Shown here in pieces: positions 54,623-63,086 of a stretch of DNA of 64,000 bases. Numbering within the stretch: position 1 is the first letter of the stretch; each line of letters opens with the position of its first letter. The notes beneath the pieces are model-generated. The model was not told the origin of the DNA. It saw only the letters and a program-made list of their open reading frames with translations, and did no database searches. The DNA is from Candidatus Gastranaerophilales bacterium. Its GTDB lineage: Bacteria; Cyanobacteriota; Vampirovibrionia; Gastranaerophilales; Gastranaerophilaceae. The stretch covers positions 1 to 64,000 of the forward strand of contig CAJUKY010000004.1 of NCBI GenBank assembly GCA_910587055.1, given 5' to 3'. A program made the position numbers and the translations under genes.

Positions 54623-55246
54623 TTAATTATGATGGCAGCTATGTCCTTCGCCATGGTGGTGTCCGTGGCAGTGATGGTGATCATGTCCTTCTCCTGCGCA
54701 AGCATTTTCACCTGTTGTAAGGGTATTTGATAAATATTTTTCGAGAACTTCTTTAATCGGTAATTCGGGACAGCCTGTAATAACCTCAACCCCGTTTTGA
54801 GCAAATGTCATCAAAGGTTTGTTTCCCATACCGCCTGCAAGAACTTTACTTGCTCCCTGTTCTGATATCCAGGAAGCGCTCTGGCAAGATATACCTTCTT
54901 CGGGTATTTTTTCTTCAATATTTAATATTTCTTTAGTTTCAGGATTAATTTCCGCAAATGTGAAAGAATCACAATGCCCGAAATGTCCGCATAAGCTGCC
55001 TTCTGATGTTGGAATACAAATTTTCATAATCATATCTCCTTTTAATTTTTCTGTGTTTGTTTGTAGAAGTATTGCGCTTTCTAATGCTTCCGTATCTGTA
55101 ATATTGTGGTTACGTGCATATTCACGCAAGATATTTAAAATGTTTTCATTGATTCTTCTGTTAAACGGCACCTTCTTTAGGCAGGTTTTCTTCCTTCCTG
55201 CACATTCGCGTTTGCCGCCCCAATTAGATTTATTACAGTTTGCCAT
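54623..55246 (-). CDS. Ribbon-helix-helix/NifX-like fusion with His-rich tail
   Basis: A 207 aa three-part protein. Residues 1-70 are a basic, Cys-containing ribbon-helix-helix-like domain (GGKRECAGRKKTCLKKV; NRRINENILNILREYARNHN). Residues 74-175 match the dinitrogenase cofactor-carrier (NifX/NifB C-terminal) domain: MKICIPTSEGSLCGHFGHCD and VLAGGMGNKPLMTF. The tail is metal-binding (DHHHCHGHHHGEGHSCHH). An AAGGAG lies 8 bases before an internal ATG at 55027, so a 134 aa form without the DNA-binding part may also be made. No nif genes are visible; an iron-sulfur or metal-carrier role is more likely. Confidence 0.75.
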   Translation of the reverse strand: MANCNKSNWGGKRECAGRKKTCLKKVPFNRRINENILNILREYARNHNITDTEALESAILLQTNTEKLKGDMIMKICIPTSEGSLCGHFGHCDSFTFAEINPETKEILNIEEKIPEEGISCQSASWISEQGASKVLAGGMGNKPLMTFAQNGVEVITGCPELPIKEVLEKYLSNTLTTGENACAGEGHDHHHCHGHHHGEGHSCHHN

Positions 55247-55304
55247 AATTATACTGTACTGCTTATATTTGATTATGTCAATACATAATCAAACAATTTT
55301 TTAA

Positions 55305-56342
55305 TTATGTATTAATAATAGCAACTTTTATAACATTTTCCTGTTTATTTTCAAAGACCTTATAAGCCGCCTCAATATCTTTAAGCGGATATTTATGTGT
55401 GATAAGAGGTGTTGTATCAATCTTGCCCTGCTCAATAAGAGATAATATTTCTTTGCAGTCACAGCCGTCTACGCCCCCTGTTTTAAATACGAGGTTTTTA
55501 CCGTACATATCAGGCAACGGTAAAGTCATCGGTTTGTCATACAGTGCAACTATTGTAACTATTGCGTTTGGCCTTGCCGCTTTCCACGCCGTTTGAAAAG
55601 AATCTTCACTGCCTGCGACTTCTAAAACTACATCCGCACCGCCATGTTTGCTTTCTTTATTTGCAATTTCAAGACAATTTTGAGGTTCTGTTACAATTAC
55701 TTCCGGATAATGTTTTCTTATAAAGTCTCTTCTTGTTTCATCCTTTTCACAAATTATAATTTTTTCAGGATTTTTTAACATTACACATAGTAAAGTGCAT
55801 ATGCCTGTCGGGCCTGCACCGATAATTAATACCGTATCTTCCTTTTTTATTTCAGAAATGCGGGCTGCCCAAAAACCGGTTGCAAGTATATCTCCTACAA
55901 AAAGCGCCTGTTCATCAGAAACCGTATCCGGAATTTTATTTAAGCCTTGATTTGCAAATGGAACACGAACATATTCTGTCTGTGCGCCGTCTATGCGGCA
56001 GCCTAAAGCCCAGCCGCCGTTTTTATCCGTGCAATTATTAACAAATCCGTTTTTACAAAAAAAGCAATTTCCGCAAAATGTTTCAACATTAACAGTCACC
56101 CTGTCTCCAGCTTTTACGTTTTTAACATCTGCTCCGGCTTCTTCCACAACACCCACCATTTCATGCCCTACCGTTATTCCTGAAACGGCTTTTGGAACGG
56201 AGCCATGCTTAATATGCAAATCGCTAGTGCAAATGCTGCTCATTGTAACGCGTACAATCGCATCTTTTGAATCAATAAGTTCCGGCTTATCTTTTTGAGT
56301 TAATTCAAAAACCCCGTTTTGTTTATATGTGTAAGCTAACAA
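55305..56342 (-). CDS. Zinc-dependent alcohol dehydrogenase
   Basis: A 345 aa medium-chain dehydrogenase. The catalytic zinc Cys is in SSICTSDLH and GHEMVGVVEEAG carries the second ligand. The structural zinc cysteines are in CGNCFFCKNGFVNNC. The NAD(P) fold reads LIIGAGPTGICTLL. It resembles secondary-alcohol and threonine-type dehydrogenases; the substrate is not clear. The start is TTG with AAAGGAG 7 bases upstream. It lies 58 bases upstream of the NifX-like gene on the same strand. Confidence 0.88.
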   Translation of the reverse strand: MLAYTYKQNGVFELTQKDKPELIDSKDAIVRVTMSSICTSDLHIKHGSVPKAVSGITVGHEMVGVVEEAGADVKNVKAGDRVTVNVETFCGNCFFCKNGFVNNCTDKNGGWALGCRIDGAQTEYVRVPFANQGLNKIPDTVSDEQALFVGDILATGFWAARISEIKKEDTVLIIGAGPTGICTLLCVMLKNPEKIIICEKDETRRDFIRKHYPEVIVTEPQNCLEIANKESKHGGADVVLEVAGSEDSFQTAWKAARPNAIVTIVALYDKPMTLPLPDMYGKNLVFKTGGVDGCDCKEILSLIEQGKIDTTPLITHKYPLKDIEAAYKVFENKQENVIKVAIINT

Positions 56343-56395
56343 ATTTTCTCCTTTTATAATGATACAGAAATTATAATGCTGTTTAAAATATTATA

Positions 56396-56431
56396 ACACA
56401 GAGCTAAATTATGCATGATAATTGAATATAT
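56396..56431 (+). repeat. Dispersed hairpin repeat, copy 3
   Basis: ACACAGAGCTAAATTATG, with stem AATTAT (56407-56412), loop GCATG, stem ATAATT (56418-56423), then GAATATATG. Against copies 1 and 2 the stem pair G-C has become A-T on both sides, a compensatory change. There is no tRNA-like tail. It lies in the 209-base region between the dehydrogenase and HPP-like genes. Confidence 0.6.
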
Positions 56432-56551
56432 GCCGGAATAATACTTTAAATATTTCGCAGCTATAAATATTTATCAAGATAATAAAGCCTGCTGTCATTA
56501 TGATGATATAAAATTCTTGAATATCAATTTTCCTTGTTTTAGCATTGATAT

Positions 56552-57496
56552 ATGGATGCCGGTTTTTTAAAAACAATCAGAATGGAACGCTATATATTCG
56601 GTATTTTAATGGCGCTTTTTATGGTGCTTGTTGCAGAATTTATAGGTGAAAAAGAAATTATTTTCCCTGAAATCTGCGCTCTTACAATCGGTGCATGGAT
56701 TTCAGAACAACAGCCCTGGATGGTGAACAAAAGAAGAATATTTTTCCTGATGTCAATTGCTGCATTATTTGGGGTTTTAATTGTAAAATATGTTTCAATT
56801 CCTTTAATATTTCAGGTCTGTCTTTGTTTTGCATTTACAGGTTTTATTTTAACTCTGTTTAAAACAAACTTTATTCCTATAATTTCAGCCTGTATCCTGC
56901 CTGTTTATCTTGGCACAAAAAGCTGGATTTATCCTGTATCTGTATCTGTTATGGCTTTAATTATAATCTTTGCCCAGTATTTAATGGAAAAATTTCATTT
57001 TAGGCCTGTTAATAAATTTACCCCTTGTGAATTTAATATTAAAGCCCAGATTATAAAATGGTCAAAACTTTTGCTTGTGTTCGGTTTAATTGCATTAATT
57101 CCCTTCAAAACCCACCAGATATATTTTCTGGCTCCGCCTTTGATTGTTATGTTTACGGAATTTGCCAATCCAAAAAGCAAAGCAAGGAAAAAACCCTGCT
57201 ATATTGTTGGTTTAATGACATTTGCCGCATTTACCGGCTGTCTTTTAAAATACATTTTGAATATTATTCTGGGGTTTCCTCTTTCAATTTGCACGGCATT
57301 AGCCTGTATTATTCTGTTTATTGCACTAAACAGAGTTAAAATAAATTTTCCTCCGGCAGGTGCCATCCTTTTAATTCCGGTAATCCTCGATAAAAACCTT
57401 CTTTTAATGTTTCCTTTTGAAGTTTTTGCAGGTGCTGTTATTCTTGGTTATACAGCAATATTTTTATTTAAAGATTCTTCCTCAAATGTTCAATAA
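56552..57496 (+). CDS. HPP-like integral membrane protein
   Basis: A 314 aa protein with about eight to nine membrane helices. INFPPAGAILLIPVIL resembles the HPP-family signature, and an internal repeat-like pattern (FPEICALTIGAWISEQQPW; FLAPPLIVMFTEFANPKSK) suggests duplicated halves. HPP proteins have been linked to nitrite transport, but the divergence here prevents a substrate call. An alternative start is ATG at codon 11. The 3' end overlaps the convergent DUF488 gene by 29 bases. Confidence 0.6.
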   Translation: MDAGFLKTIRMERYIFGILMALFMVLVAEFIGEKEIIFPEICALTIGAWISEQQPWMVNKRRIFFLMSIAALFGVLIVKYVSIPLIFQVCLCFAFTGFILTLFKTNFIPIISACILPVYLGTKSWIYPVSVSVMALIIIFAQYLMEKFHFRPVNKFTPCEFNIKAQIIKWSKLLLVFGLIALIPFKTHQIYFLAPPLIVMFTEFANPKSKARKKPCYIVGLMTFAAFTGCLLKYILNIILGFPLSICTALACIILFIALNRVKINFPPAGAILLIPVILDKNLLLMFPFEVFAGAVILGYTAIFLFKDSSSNVQ

Positions 57497-57827
57497 AATT
57501 TTTTAAAACAATAGCATGATTTACAATAGGAGATTTTGCCGCATAAATTAAAGTCACATTTTGATTTTTTAAAATATCCAAAACCTTTTTTACATCTTCA
57601 TTGTTTTGAAGTTCTTTTTTATATTTTGCGGAAAATTCCTTGAATTGGTCTTCTCTGTGGTCAAACCATTTTCTTAAATCAGGACTCGGTGCAATATCTT
57701 TAAACCAGAAATCTAGATGTGCTTTTTGTTTGGATATTCCCCTCGGCCACAATCTGTCTGCAAGTATTCTTATACCGTCATCTTCGGATGGAATTTCATA
57801 TACTCTTTTAATTTTTAGACTATTCAT
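57468..57827 (-). CDS. DUF488 family protein
   Basis: A 119 aa protein with the family hallmarks RVYEIPSEDDGIRILADRLW, PRGISKQKAHLDFWFKDIAP, LRKWFDHR and VTLIYAAKSPIVNHAIVL. The YeaO-like branch of this family is small and single-domain, as here. Its biochemical role is not established. It overlaps the HPP-like gene on the opposite strand. Confidence 0.85.
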   Translation of the reverse strand: MNSLKIKRVYEIPSEDDGIRILADRLWPRGISKQKAHLDFWFKDIAPSPDLRKWFDHREDQFKEFSAKYKKELQNNEDVKKVLDILKNQNVTLIYAAKSPIVNHAIVLKNFIEHLRKNL

Positions 57828-57894
57828 ATATGCCGTATTATCAAAACTTTAGCCTGAAGTTAATTGTACGGATTAATAATAAATAAAGGCAATT

Positions 57895-58335
57895 TTATTT
57901 TTTAATCATTTCGCAATATGGTAAAGTTTCAAAACCGAGTTTTTTATATACATAACAGGCGTGAGCATTTTCTTTTTCGGCTTCAAGTCTGAAAACAGCA
58001 GTGCTGTATATTTTTTCAATGAAATTAATATATTTTGAAATTATTCCTTTTCCTCTGAATTCAGGTTTTAAATATAAATCTTCAAACCATATGCACATTC
58101 TGCCGAATTCGGTTGAAAAACTTTTTGCAATCATTCCGTATCCCAGAATTATTCCGTCATCTTCAAAAATATATCCCTCTAAATACGGGTTTTCTTCTAT
58201 ACAGTAGTTAAAATCCGTTTCAAAAATTTCTTTACTACCGTTTGTAAAAACAGCATCGCTTGAATAAAATTTTTCCATCATAGATAAAATTTCGTCTTTA
58301 TCGCCTTTTTCCATTTTTCTGATTTTAAAATTCAA
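57895..58335 (-). CDS. GNAT family N-acetyltransferase
   Basis: A 146 aa single-domain acetyltransferase. FKIRKMEKGDKDEILSMMEK opens the fold. The acetyl-CoA loop is LYLKPEFRGKGIISKYI (R/Q-x-x-G-x-G/A type) and HACYVYKKLGFETLPYCEMI forms the C-terminal strand. The substrate is unknown. It is divergent from the receiver gene, from which 158 bases separate it. Confidence 0.82.
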   Translation of the reverse strand: MNFKIRKMEKGDKDEILSMMEKFYSSDAVFTNGSKEIFETDFNYCIEENPYLEGYIFEDDGIILGYGMIAKSFSTEFGRMCIWFEDLYLKPEFRGKGIISKYINFIEKIYSTAVFRLEAEKENAHACYVYKKLGFETLPYCEMIKK

Positions 58336-58390
58336 TGTTAAATCCCCTTTTAAGAAGGTCTAAAATTTAATTATATCAAAAACACAAACT

Positions 58391-58446
58391 ACCCGAACGG
58401 GTGGTATGTTTTCCGTTTTTCTTGTTGTAATTTTTTCTTATGATCA
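58391..58446 (+). promoter_or_regulatory. Palindromic operator and conserved promoter block, copy B
   Basis: ACCCGAACGGGT at 58391-58402 is a perfect palindrome. A block beginning TTTCTTGTTGTAATTTTTTC follows 15 bases later and matches the one at 19326. The ATG of the receiver gene is 91 bases beyond the palindrome. This is the same layout as at the two-component operon. Confidence 0.5.
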
Positions 58447-58493
58447 AACTAAATACTTAAGAGTCAATTAGCAAAAGGGAATGAGTAAAGACT

Positions 58494-58904
58494 ATGGAAA
58501 ACAAAATTTCAATTTATATAATTGAAAGCTATAATATGACGCGTACTTTATACAATCGCAATCTTTCGGATGAATTTGAAATAAAGGGTGAATTTAAGGA
58601 AGAAACAGCCTGTTTTAAAGCTTTTGAATCTTCTCCTTCAGATATAATTTTAATGGATTTAAAATTTCCCTATCAAAATTCTTTTAATTTTATTAAAAAG
58701 GTAAAATCAAAACACCCTGATACTAAAATTATAATTCTAAGCACGGTTGAAGATGAAGAAATAATGTACACGGCGCTTACTTTCGGGGCCTCAGGGTATC
58801 TTTTAAAGGATATAAATTTTGATATTCTGAAAAATACCATAAAACAAATTCACACAGGAAAGCTTTATTTCCAAACGCAGGAAGAAGTCAAAGTTCTGGT
58901 TTAA
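58494..58904 (+). CDS. Receiver-only response regulator
   Basis: A 136 aa stand-alone receiver closely related to the receiver of the regulator at 19397 (shared NKISIYxxExYxxTRxxY opening and GASGYLLKD). D55 (LMDLKFP) and the switch Lys are present, but the second acidic residue of the metal site is Ser (IIES, against VVED in the paralogue), so phosphorylation may be altered. It stops where the paralogue continues into its DNA-binding domain. It may act as a phosphate sink or through protein contacts. Three XRE genes follow after 64 bases. Confidence 0.8.
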   Translation: MENKISIYIIESYNMTRTLYNRNLSDEFEIKGEFKEETACFKAFESSPSDIILMDLKFPYQNSFNFIKKVKSKHPDTKIIILSTVEDEEIMYTALTFGASGYLLKDINFDILKNTIKQIHTGKLYFQTQEEVKVLV

Positions 58905-58968
58905 AACTATTCTTGTATTATTCAATAAGATAATATATAATATTATCAAATATTGCTATGGAATAATT

Positions 58969-59175
58969 ATGAGCAATGATTTTCATAAAAAAGTCGGTCG
59001 CAACATTAAAAAATTAAGAGAAGAAAAAAGACTTTCTCAATTCAAACTTGCAGTTGAGGTTGATTGTACTCCGTCAACAATTGCAGGAATTGAGGCTGGT
59101 GTAAATACCACTCTTGCAAGGCTTTATTCAATTTCAAAAGTCCTCGGTGTTGAGCCGTATGAATTATTAAAATGA
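58969..59175 (+). CDS. XRE family small regulator 1
   Basis: A 68 aa protein consisting of one Cro/C1-type helix-turn-helix (VGRNIKKLREEKRLSQFKLA then CTPSTIAGIEAGVNTTLARL). It has no effector domain. It overlaps the next gene by 4 bases, so the three tandem regulators are translationally linked. It may be an autoregulated switch. Confidence 0.8.
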   Translation: MSNDFHKKVGRNIKKLREEKRLSQFKLAVEVDCTPSTIAGIEAGVNTTLARLYSISKVLGVEPYELLK

Positions 59176-59375
59176 TAGAAAACAGATTTGCAAAACTTTT
59201 AGGCGAAAAGAAACTGGACAGGCGTGATATTGTGAAACTGACAGGGCTGGACAGCCATATTGTCCTTAAAATTTACAAAGGTAATTATTCGCGCATAGAT
59301 TTAGAAACACTGAACAAATTATGCTACGCGCTTGAATGCGACACTAATGACATTTTTAAATACATACCGGATTAA
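59172..59375 (+). CDS. XRE family small regulator 2
   Basis: A 67 aa helix-turn-helix protein of the HTH_26-like type (FAKLLGEKKLDRRDIVKLTG then HIVLKIYKGNYSRIDLETLN and CDTNDIFKYIPD). It overlaps regulator 1 by 4 bases and precedes regulator 3 by 3 bases. It is divergent from regulators 1 and 3, so it is not a recent duplicate. Confidence 0.75.
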   Translation: MIENRFAKLLGEKKLDRRDIVKLTGLDSHIVLKIYKGNYSRIDLETLNKLCYALECDTNDIFKYIPD

Positions 59376-59378
59376 TAA

Positions 59379-59594
59379 ATGAATCAAGATGTAAGAAAAA
59401 TTTTAGCGCAAAATGTTAAAAAACTGCGTGAAATCAAAGGCAAAAAGCGCGAAGAAGTTTCTCTTGCACTCGGGTTTGATAATTCTTATATCAGCAAATT
59501 AGAACGCTGCAATATTAACCCCACTCTTGATAAACTCACAAAAATTGCCGAATATTTTGAAATAAAAATGGAAGAATTGTTTAAAGAAAATTAA
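59379..59594 (+). CDS. XRE family small regulator 3
   Basis: A 71 aa Cro/C1-type helix-turn-helix protein (LAQNVKKLREIKGKKREEVS then FDNSYISKLERCNINPTLDK and MEELFKEN). It is more like regulator 1 than regulator 2. Its stop overlaps the end of the convergent MFS gene by 4 bases. It is the last of three consecutive regulator genes. Confidence 0.8.
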   Translation: MNQDVRKILAQNVKKLREIKGKKREEVSLALGFDNSYISKLERCNINPTLDKLTKIAEYFEIKMEELFKEN

Positions 59595-60820
59595 AGCTTT
59601 GATTTAAAGTTTAGTTTTGAAAATCTGTATCCAAAGCCCATTCCAAATAAAAGCATAACTGCGCCGAAAAGTATTAATGTGTTTGCTATGCCTATTAAAT
59701 TGGCAATAAATCCTGCAACAAAACTGCTTAAAGAGGTTGTTCCCATATAGCAGATGGCATTAAGGCTCATAACCCTGCCCCGTTTATCATCGTCTACAAC
59801 CGCCTGTGTAAGTGTATTATCAGGTGTAATAGATGATGTCATACCAAGACCTACGGCAAACATGGCACAAATGGCGGCTGTTTTTGTGTGGCAGAGCCCC
59901 AGAGTTATAAATCCAACGCTGAAAATACAGGCTCCTGCAAATAATATCCGCCTCATCCCTCTAAGACTTGTTTTTGCGGCAAGAAATAATGAAGATACAA
60001 GCGCGCCGACCCCTGCCGCACCCATTAAAAAGCCCAGAGTATCAGCCCTGTCGTGCAGAATTTCTGATGTATATATAGGCATCAGCATGGGATATGTCAT
60101 CCCGATAAAGCTGAATACGGCTAAATATAATAAAAGTGTTAAAATTTCAGGGGTTTTAAGTGCATAATCAATTCCTTCCTTAAGCCCCTCAAGGATTGTT
60201 TCATTTTGAATTTGCCCGCATTTAACATCCTTTATTTTCAGCGCTTTTACTAAAAATATCATAGGAATTATACATAAAAAATTTATGAAAAAACAAACGG
60301 TAATTCCGGCATGGGCTATTAAAAGCCCTCCTATTGCAGGCCCCAGAAGCCTTGCAACATTAAAACAGGTAGAATTTAATGATATCGCATTGCCTAAATC
60401 CTTAGGATCATCCACAAGACACACAAATGTAGACTGCCTCAAAGGTACATCAATTGCCGCAATGCAGTTTAAAAATATACCTAAAGCAACAATGTTCCAT
60501 ATTTGAATTACATCAAAATATGTTAAAAGCGTTATTAAAAGTGCTTGGGTGCAAAATAAAAACTGTACAAAGATTAAAAGCCTGTGTCTGTTAAATTTAT
60601 CAATAATAACACCTGCAAAAGGGGTTAAAATAAATAACGGAATGGCATTAAAAAACATCACACTGCCCATCGTTAAAGGTGATTTTGTCATATCATAAAC
60701 AAGCCATGCTATTGCAACGTTTTGAATCCATATTCCAATCTGTGAAATTGCAATGCCCGGGAAAAACAGTCTGAAATTCCTGTATTTTAACGCTCTGAAT
60801 GCTGAACTTAGCCCGTGCAT
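59591..60820 (-). CDS. MFS exporter (EntS-like MFS_3 type)
   Basis: A 409 aa transporter with about 12 membrane helices. Typical features are FRALKYRNFRLFFPGIAISQ at the start, FAGVIIDKFNRHRLLIF in loop 2-3, and VDDKRGRVMSLNAI in the second half. This subgroup includes enterobactin and drug exporters; the substrate is unknown. It begins 3 bases after the stop of the Fe-S/small subunit gene on the same strand, so it may be cotranscribed with the Ehr-like complex. Confidence 0.85.
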   Translation of the reverse strand: MHGLSSAFRALKYRNFRLFFPGIAISQIGIWIQNVAIAWLVYDMTKSPLTMGSVMFFNAIPLFILTPFAGVIIDKFNRHRLLIFVQFLFCTQALLITLLTYFDVIQIWNIVALGIFLNCIAAIDVPLRQSTFVCLVDDPKDLGNAISLNSTCFNVARLLGPAIGGLLIAHAGITVCFFINFLCIIPMIFLVKALKIKDVKCGQIQNETILEGLKEGIDYALKTPEILTLLLYLAVFSFIGMTYPMLMPIYTSEILHDRADTLGFLMGAAGVGALVSSLFLAAKTSLRGMRRILFAGACIFSVGFITLGLCHTKTAAICAMFAVGLGMTSSITPDNTLTQAVVDDDKRGRVMSLNAICYMGTTSLSSFVAGFIANLIGIANTLILFGAVMLLFGMGFGYRFSKLNFKSKL

Positions 60821-60823
60821 AGT

Positions 60824-61585
60824 TTATTTTCTTTCTCTTATAAAATCTAAAATTCCGTTTATGAAGGTTAAAGGATGAACAGGACACCCCGGGATATATA
60901 AATCAATCTTATGTTTTTCTAAAAAGCTTCTGTCGATTTCATCCGAATTTTGATACACTCCGCCTGAAATTGCGCAGGCTCCGCACAATATCACGATTTT
61001 TGGATTTGGAGTTGCCTTGTAACAGTCTTCAAGGGCGTATGCCATATTTTTTGTGATAGGGCCTGTAATAACAATACCGTCTGCATGGCGCGGAGAAGCC
61101 ACAAAATCTATACCGAATCTTCCCATATCAAAATTAACGTTTGAACATGCGTTTAATTCCATCTCGCATCCGTTGCAGCCCCCTGCTGATACCTGTCTTA
61201 ATTTTAAAGATTGTGAAAACATTGAGGTAATTTCTTTTTTTACTTCAACCGCTGTTTTATAAAAATTTTCTTTTGATATATTTTCATCAATTACAAGATT
61301 ATTTCTGTTTGTTGCGGAAAGCTTATAAAAATTAGAAAAATTAATCGCATTTCGTTCACATACATTTTTGCACATACCGCAGAATGTGCATTTTCCCATA
61401 TCAATTTTTAAGGGGTTAAGGCTCAGTGCGCCTGCAGGGCATACATCAAGACACTTTTTGCAGTTATCGCAGTTTGAATTTTTTAAAACGGGAAACCCGC
61501 GGAATTGCTCTCTCATCGGGGCATTTTTGATATCTTTTATAAATTGGTTTCCTTGAAATATCCTTGATTTTAGCGTATCAAACAT
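60824..61585 (-). CDS. Fused ferredoxin and hydrogenase small-subunit-like protein
   Basis: A 253 aa fusion. Residues about 35-80 are a 2[4Fe-4S] ferredoxin (CDNCKKCLDVCP; CTFCGMCKNVCE), like HycF/HyfH. Residues about 120-250 match the HycG/NuoB-type small subunit, with the cluster ligands GGCNGCEME, CGACAISGG and PGCPVHP intact. In many group 4 complexes these are separate proteins. It passes electrons to the large subunit in a membrane-associated arm. It lies 15 bases downstream of the large subunit gene. Confidence 0.85.
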   Translation of the reverse strand: MFDTLKSRIFQGNQFIKDIKNAPMREQFRGFPVLKNSNCDNCKKCLDVCPAGALSLNPLKIDMGKCTFCGMCKNVCERNAINFSNFYKLSATNRNNLVIDENISKENFYKTAVEVKKEITSMFSQSLKLRQVSAGGCNGCEMELNACSNVNFDMGRFGIDFVASPRHADGIVITGPITKNMAYALEDCYKATPNPKIVILCGACAISGGVYQNSDEIDRSFLEKHKIDLYIPGCPVHPLTFINGILDFIRERK

Positions 61586-61600
61586 CTTTAAATCCTTATT

Positions 61601-63082
61601 TTATAGGTCACATCCTGAATATGAGAGGTTAAAACTCTTATTGCAGAGAGGAAAATCCGAAACCCCGTTGTTTCTGACCGCAAGCGCCAGCCCGTACCAG
61701 TTGTTAAATGAAGGGTCTTTGATTTTATATCTGCTTAAAGTACCGTTGTTATCACTCATTGCTATATGAACAACTTCTCCCCTCCAGCCTTCAACAACGG
61801 ATATAACAAAGGCATCCTTCGAATTTTCCTTATTTAAAACTTCATATCCTGAATTTACAGGCTCATTTTTAAATTCTTTCAGTTTTTCAAAAATCTTTCT
61901 TATGATTGAAATTGATTCAATAATTTCTTCATACCTTAAACGAAATCTTGAATATACATCTCCAACCCCGTCAAATTTTTTCTTTTGAAGATTTAGTTCT
62001 TTTATCCATTTATCAGGGTAATCAAATCTTGAATCAATATTAATGCCTGCAGCGCGTGCCGCCATTCCGGCAAGCCCGATTTCTTCGGCTCTCTCTTTGC
62101 TTATTGTGCCTGTTTTTTCAAGCCTTGACATTACGGTAGAATTTTTGAGCATTGTTTTTACCATTCTGGAAACATCAGCCCCTACCTTGTTTAAGGTTTT
62201 AAGTGCGCGTTCAATTTTTTCATCATCTATGTCAAAGTTTACTCCGCCCGGGGTTAATAATCCCCTTCCAAATCTGCTTCCTGAAAATTCAAGCATAGTG
62301 TTAATTACAAGGGTGCGCGTCGCTCCAAAAACGCTTGCCCCCATTAAATAAGCTATATCGCCCGCTATAGCGCCCAAATCTCCTATGTGAATTGCGGCTC
62401 TTTCCATTTCAAGCGCCATTTTTCTTATTAATTGCGCTTTGTTTGAAACGGAAATTCCTTTCATTGCTTCTATTACATTTGAATAAGCTAAACTGTATGC
62501 TATAACGCTATCCCCTGCAACGGATTCAATTAATTGATTTGAGGGATTCTGCACCATAAGTTTTTCTACCCCTTTATGCTGATACCCGAGGGCAATTTCA
62601 AGATGATAAACACTTTCCCCGTTGCACATAAATCTAAAATGACCGGGTTCTATTACCCCTGCATGGATTGGCCCCACTGCAACCTCGTGGATTTCGTCTC
62701 CTTCCATTTTAAAGAAAGGATATTTATCTTGATTTTTTCTTAAAGGTTTTAACCACGGATGATTAAGAGGTTCAATATGAAATTCTTCAAAAAATTCCCG
62801 CTCAAAGATATGGAATGAAGGAATAACCTGTGTAATACTTTCATAACTTCTTATTCCGGCTTTAAAAAGTGATGAGGTTACATAAAATGAGCCTTTATCA
62901 TCCCCGAGAACCGTAAAAAGTTTAACCTGCCCTCTGCCCCAGTCTTTGCCAAAAAATGCCAGAGGCCGCATTTTATCAACGCTTACAAGGCTTATAATTT
63001 CAGCCCTTAAATCGTCGATATCAAGTGTCGGGATATCGTTTAAATTTATTTTTTCATTATTTTTTGTCTTAATCCAATTCAT
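61601..63082 (-). CDS. Ehr-like large subunit lacking nickel ligands
   Basis: A 493 aa fusion of a NuoC-like N-terminal domain (about 1-115, FEREFFEEFHIEPLNHPWLK) and a NuoD/HycE-like large subunit (GPIHAGVIEPGHFRF, LEIALGYQHKGVEKLM). The first nickel motif CxxC is replaced by A189-G-D-S192 (ESVAGDSV). The C-terminal DPCxxC is replaced by NLSYSGCDL (485-493). It should therefore not be a NiFe hydrogenase. It fits energy-converting hydrogenase-related (Ehr) complexes, thought to couple redox chemistry to ion pumping. The gene starts 5 bases after the antiporter-like gene. Confidence 0.82.
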   Translation of the reverse strand: MNWIKTKNNEKINLNDIPTLDIDDLRAEIISLVSVDKMRPLAFFGKDWGRGQVKLFTVLGDDKGSFYVTSSLFKAGIRSYESITQVIPSFHIFEREFFEEFHIEPLNHPWLKPLRKNQDKYPFFKMEGDEIHEVAVGPIHAGVIEPGHFRFMCNGESVYHLEIALGYQHKGVEKLMVQNPSNQLIESVAGDSVIAYSLAYSNVIEAMKGISVSNKAQLIRKMALEMERAAIHIGDLGAIAGDIAYLMGASVFGATRTLVINTMLEFSGSRFGRGLLTPGGVNFDIDDEKIERALKTLNKVGADVSRMVKTMLKNSTVMSRLEKTGTISKERAEEIGLAGMAARAAGINIDSRFDYPDKWIKELNLQKKKFDGVGDVYSRFRLRYEEIIESISIIRKIFEKLKEFKNEPVNSGYEVLNKENSKDAFVISVVEGWRGEVVHIAMSDNNGTLSRYKIKDPSFNNWYGLALAVRNNGVSDFPLCNKSFNLSYSGCDL

Positions 63083-63086
63083 ATCT

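Noticed and set aside
61601..63082. Reading the large subunit as a working NiFe hydrogenase
   Set aside because: Both nickel-ligand motifs are absent (AGDS for CxxC, and no C-terminal DPCxxC), so the Ehr-like reading fits better.
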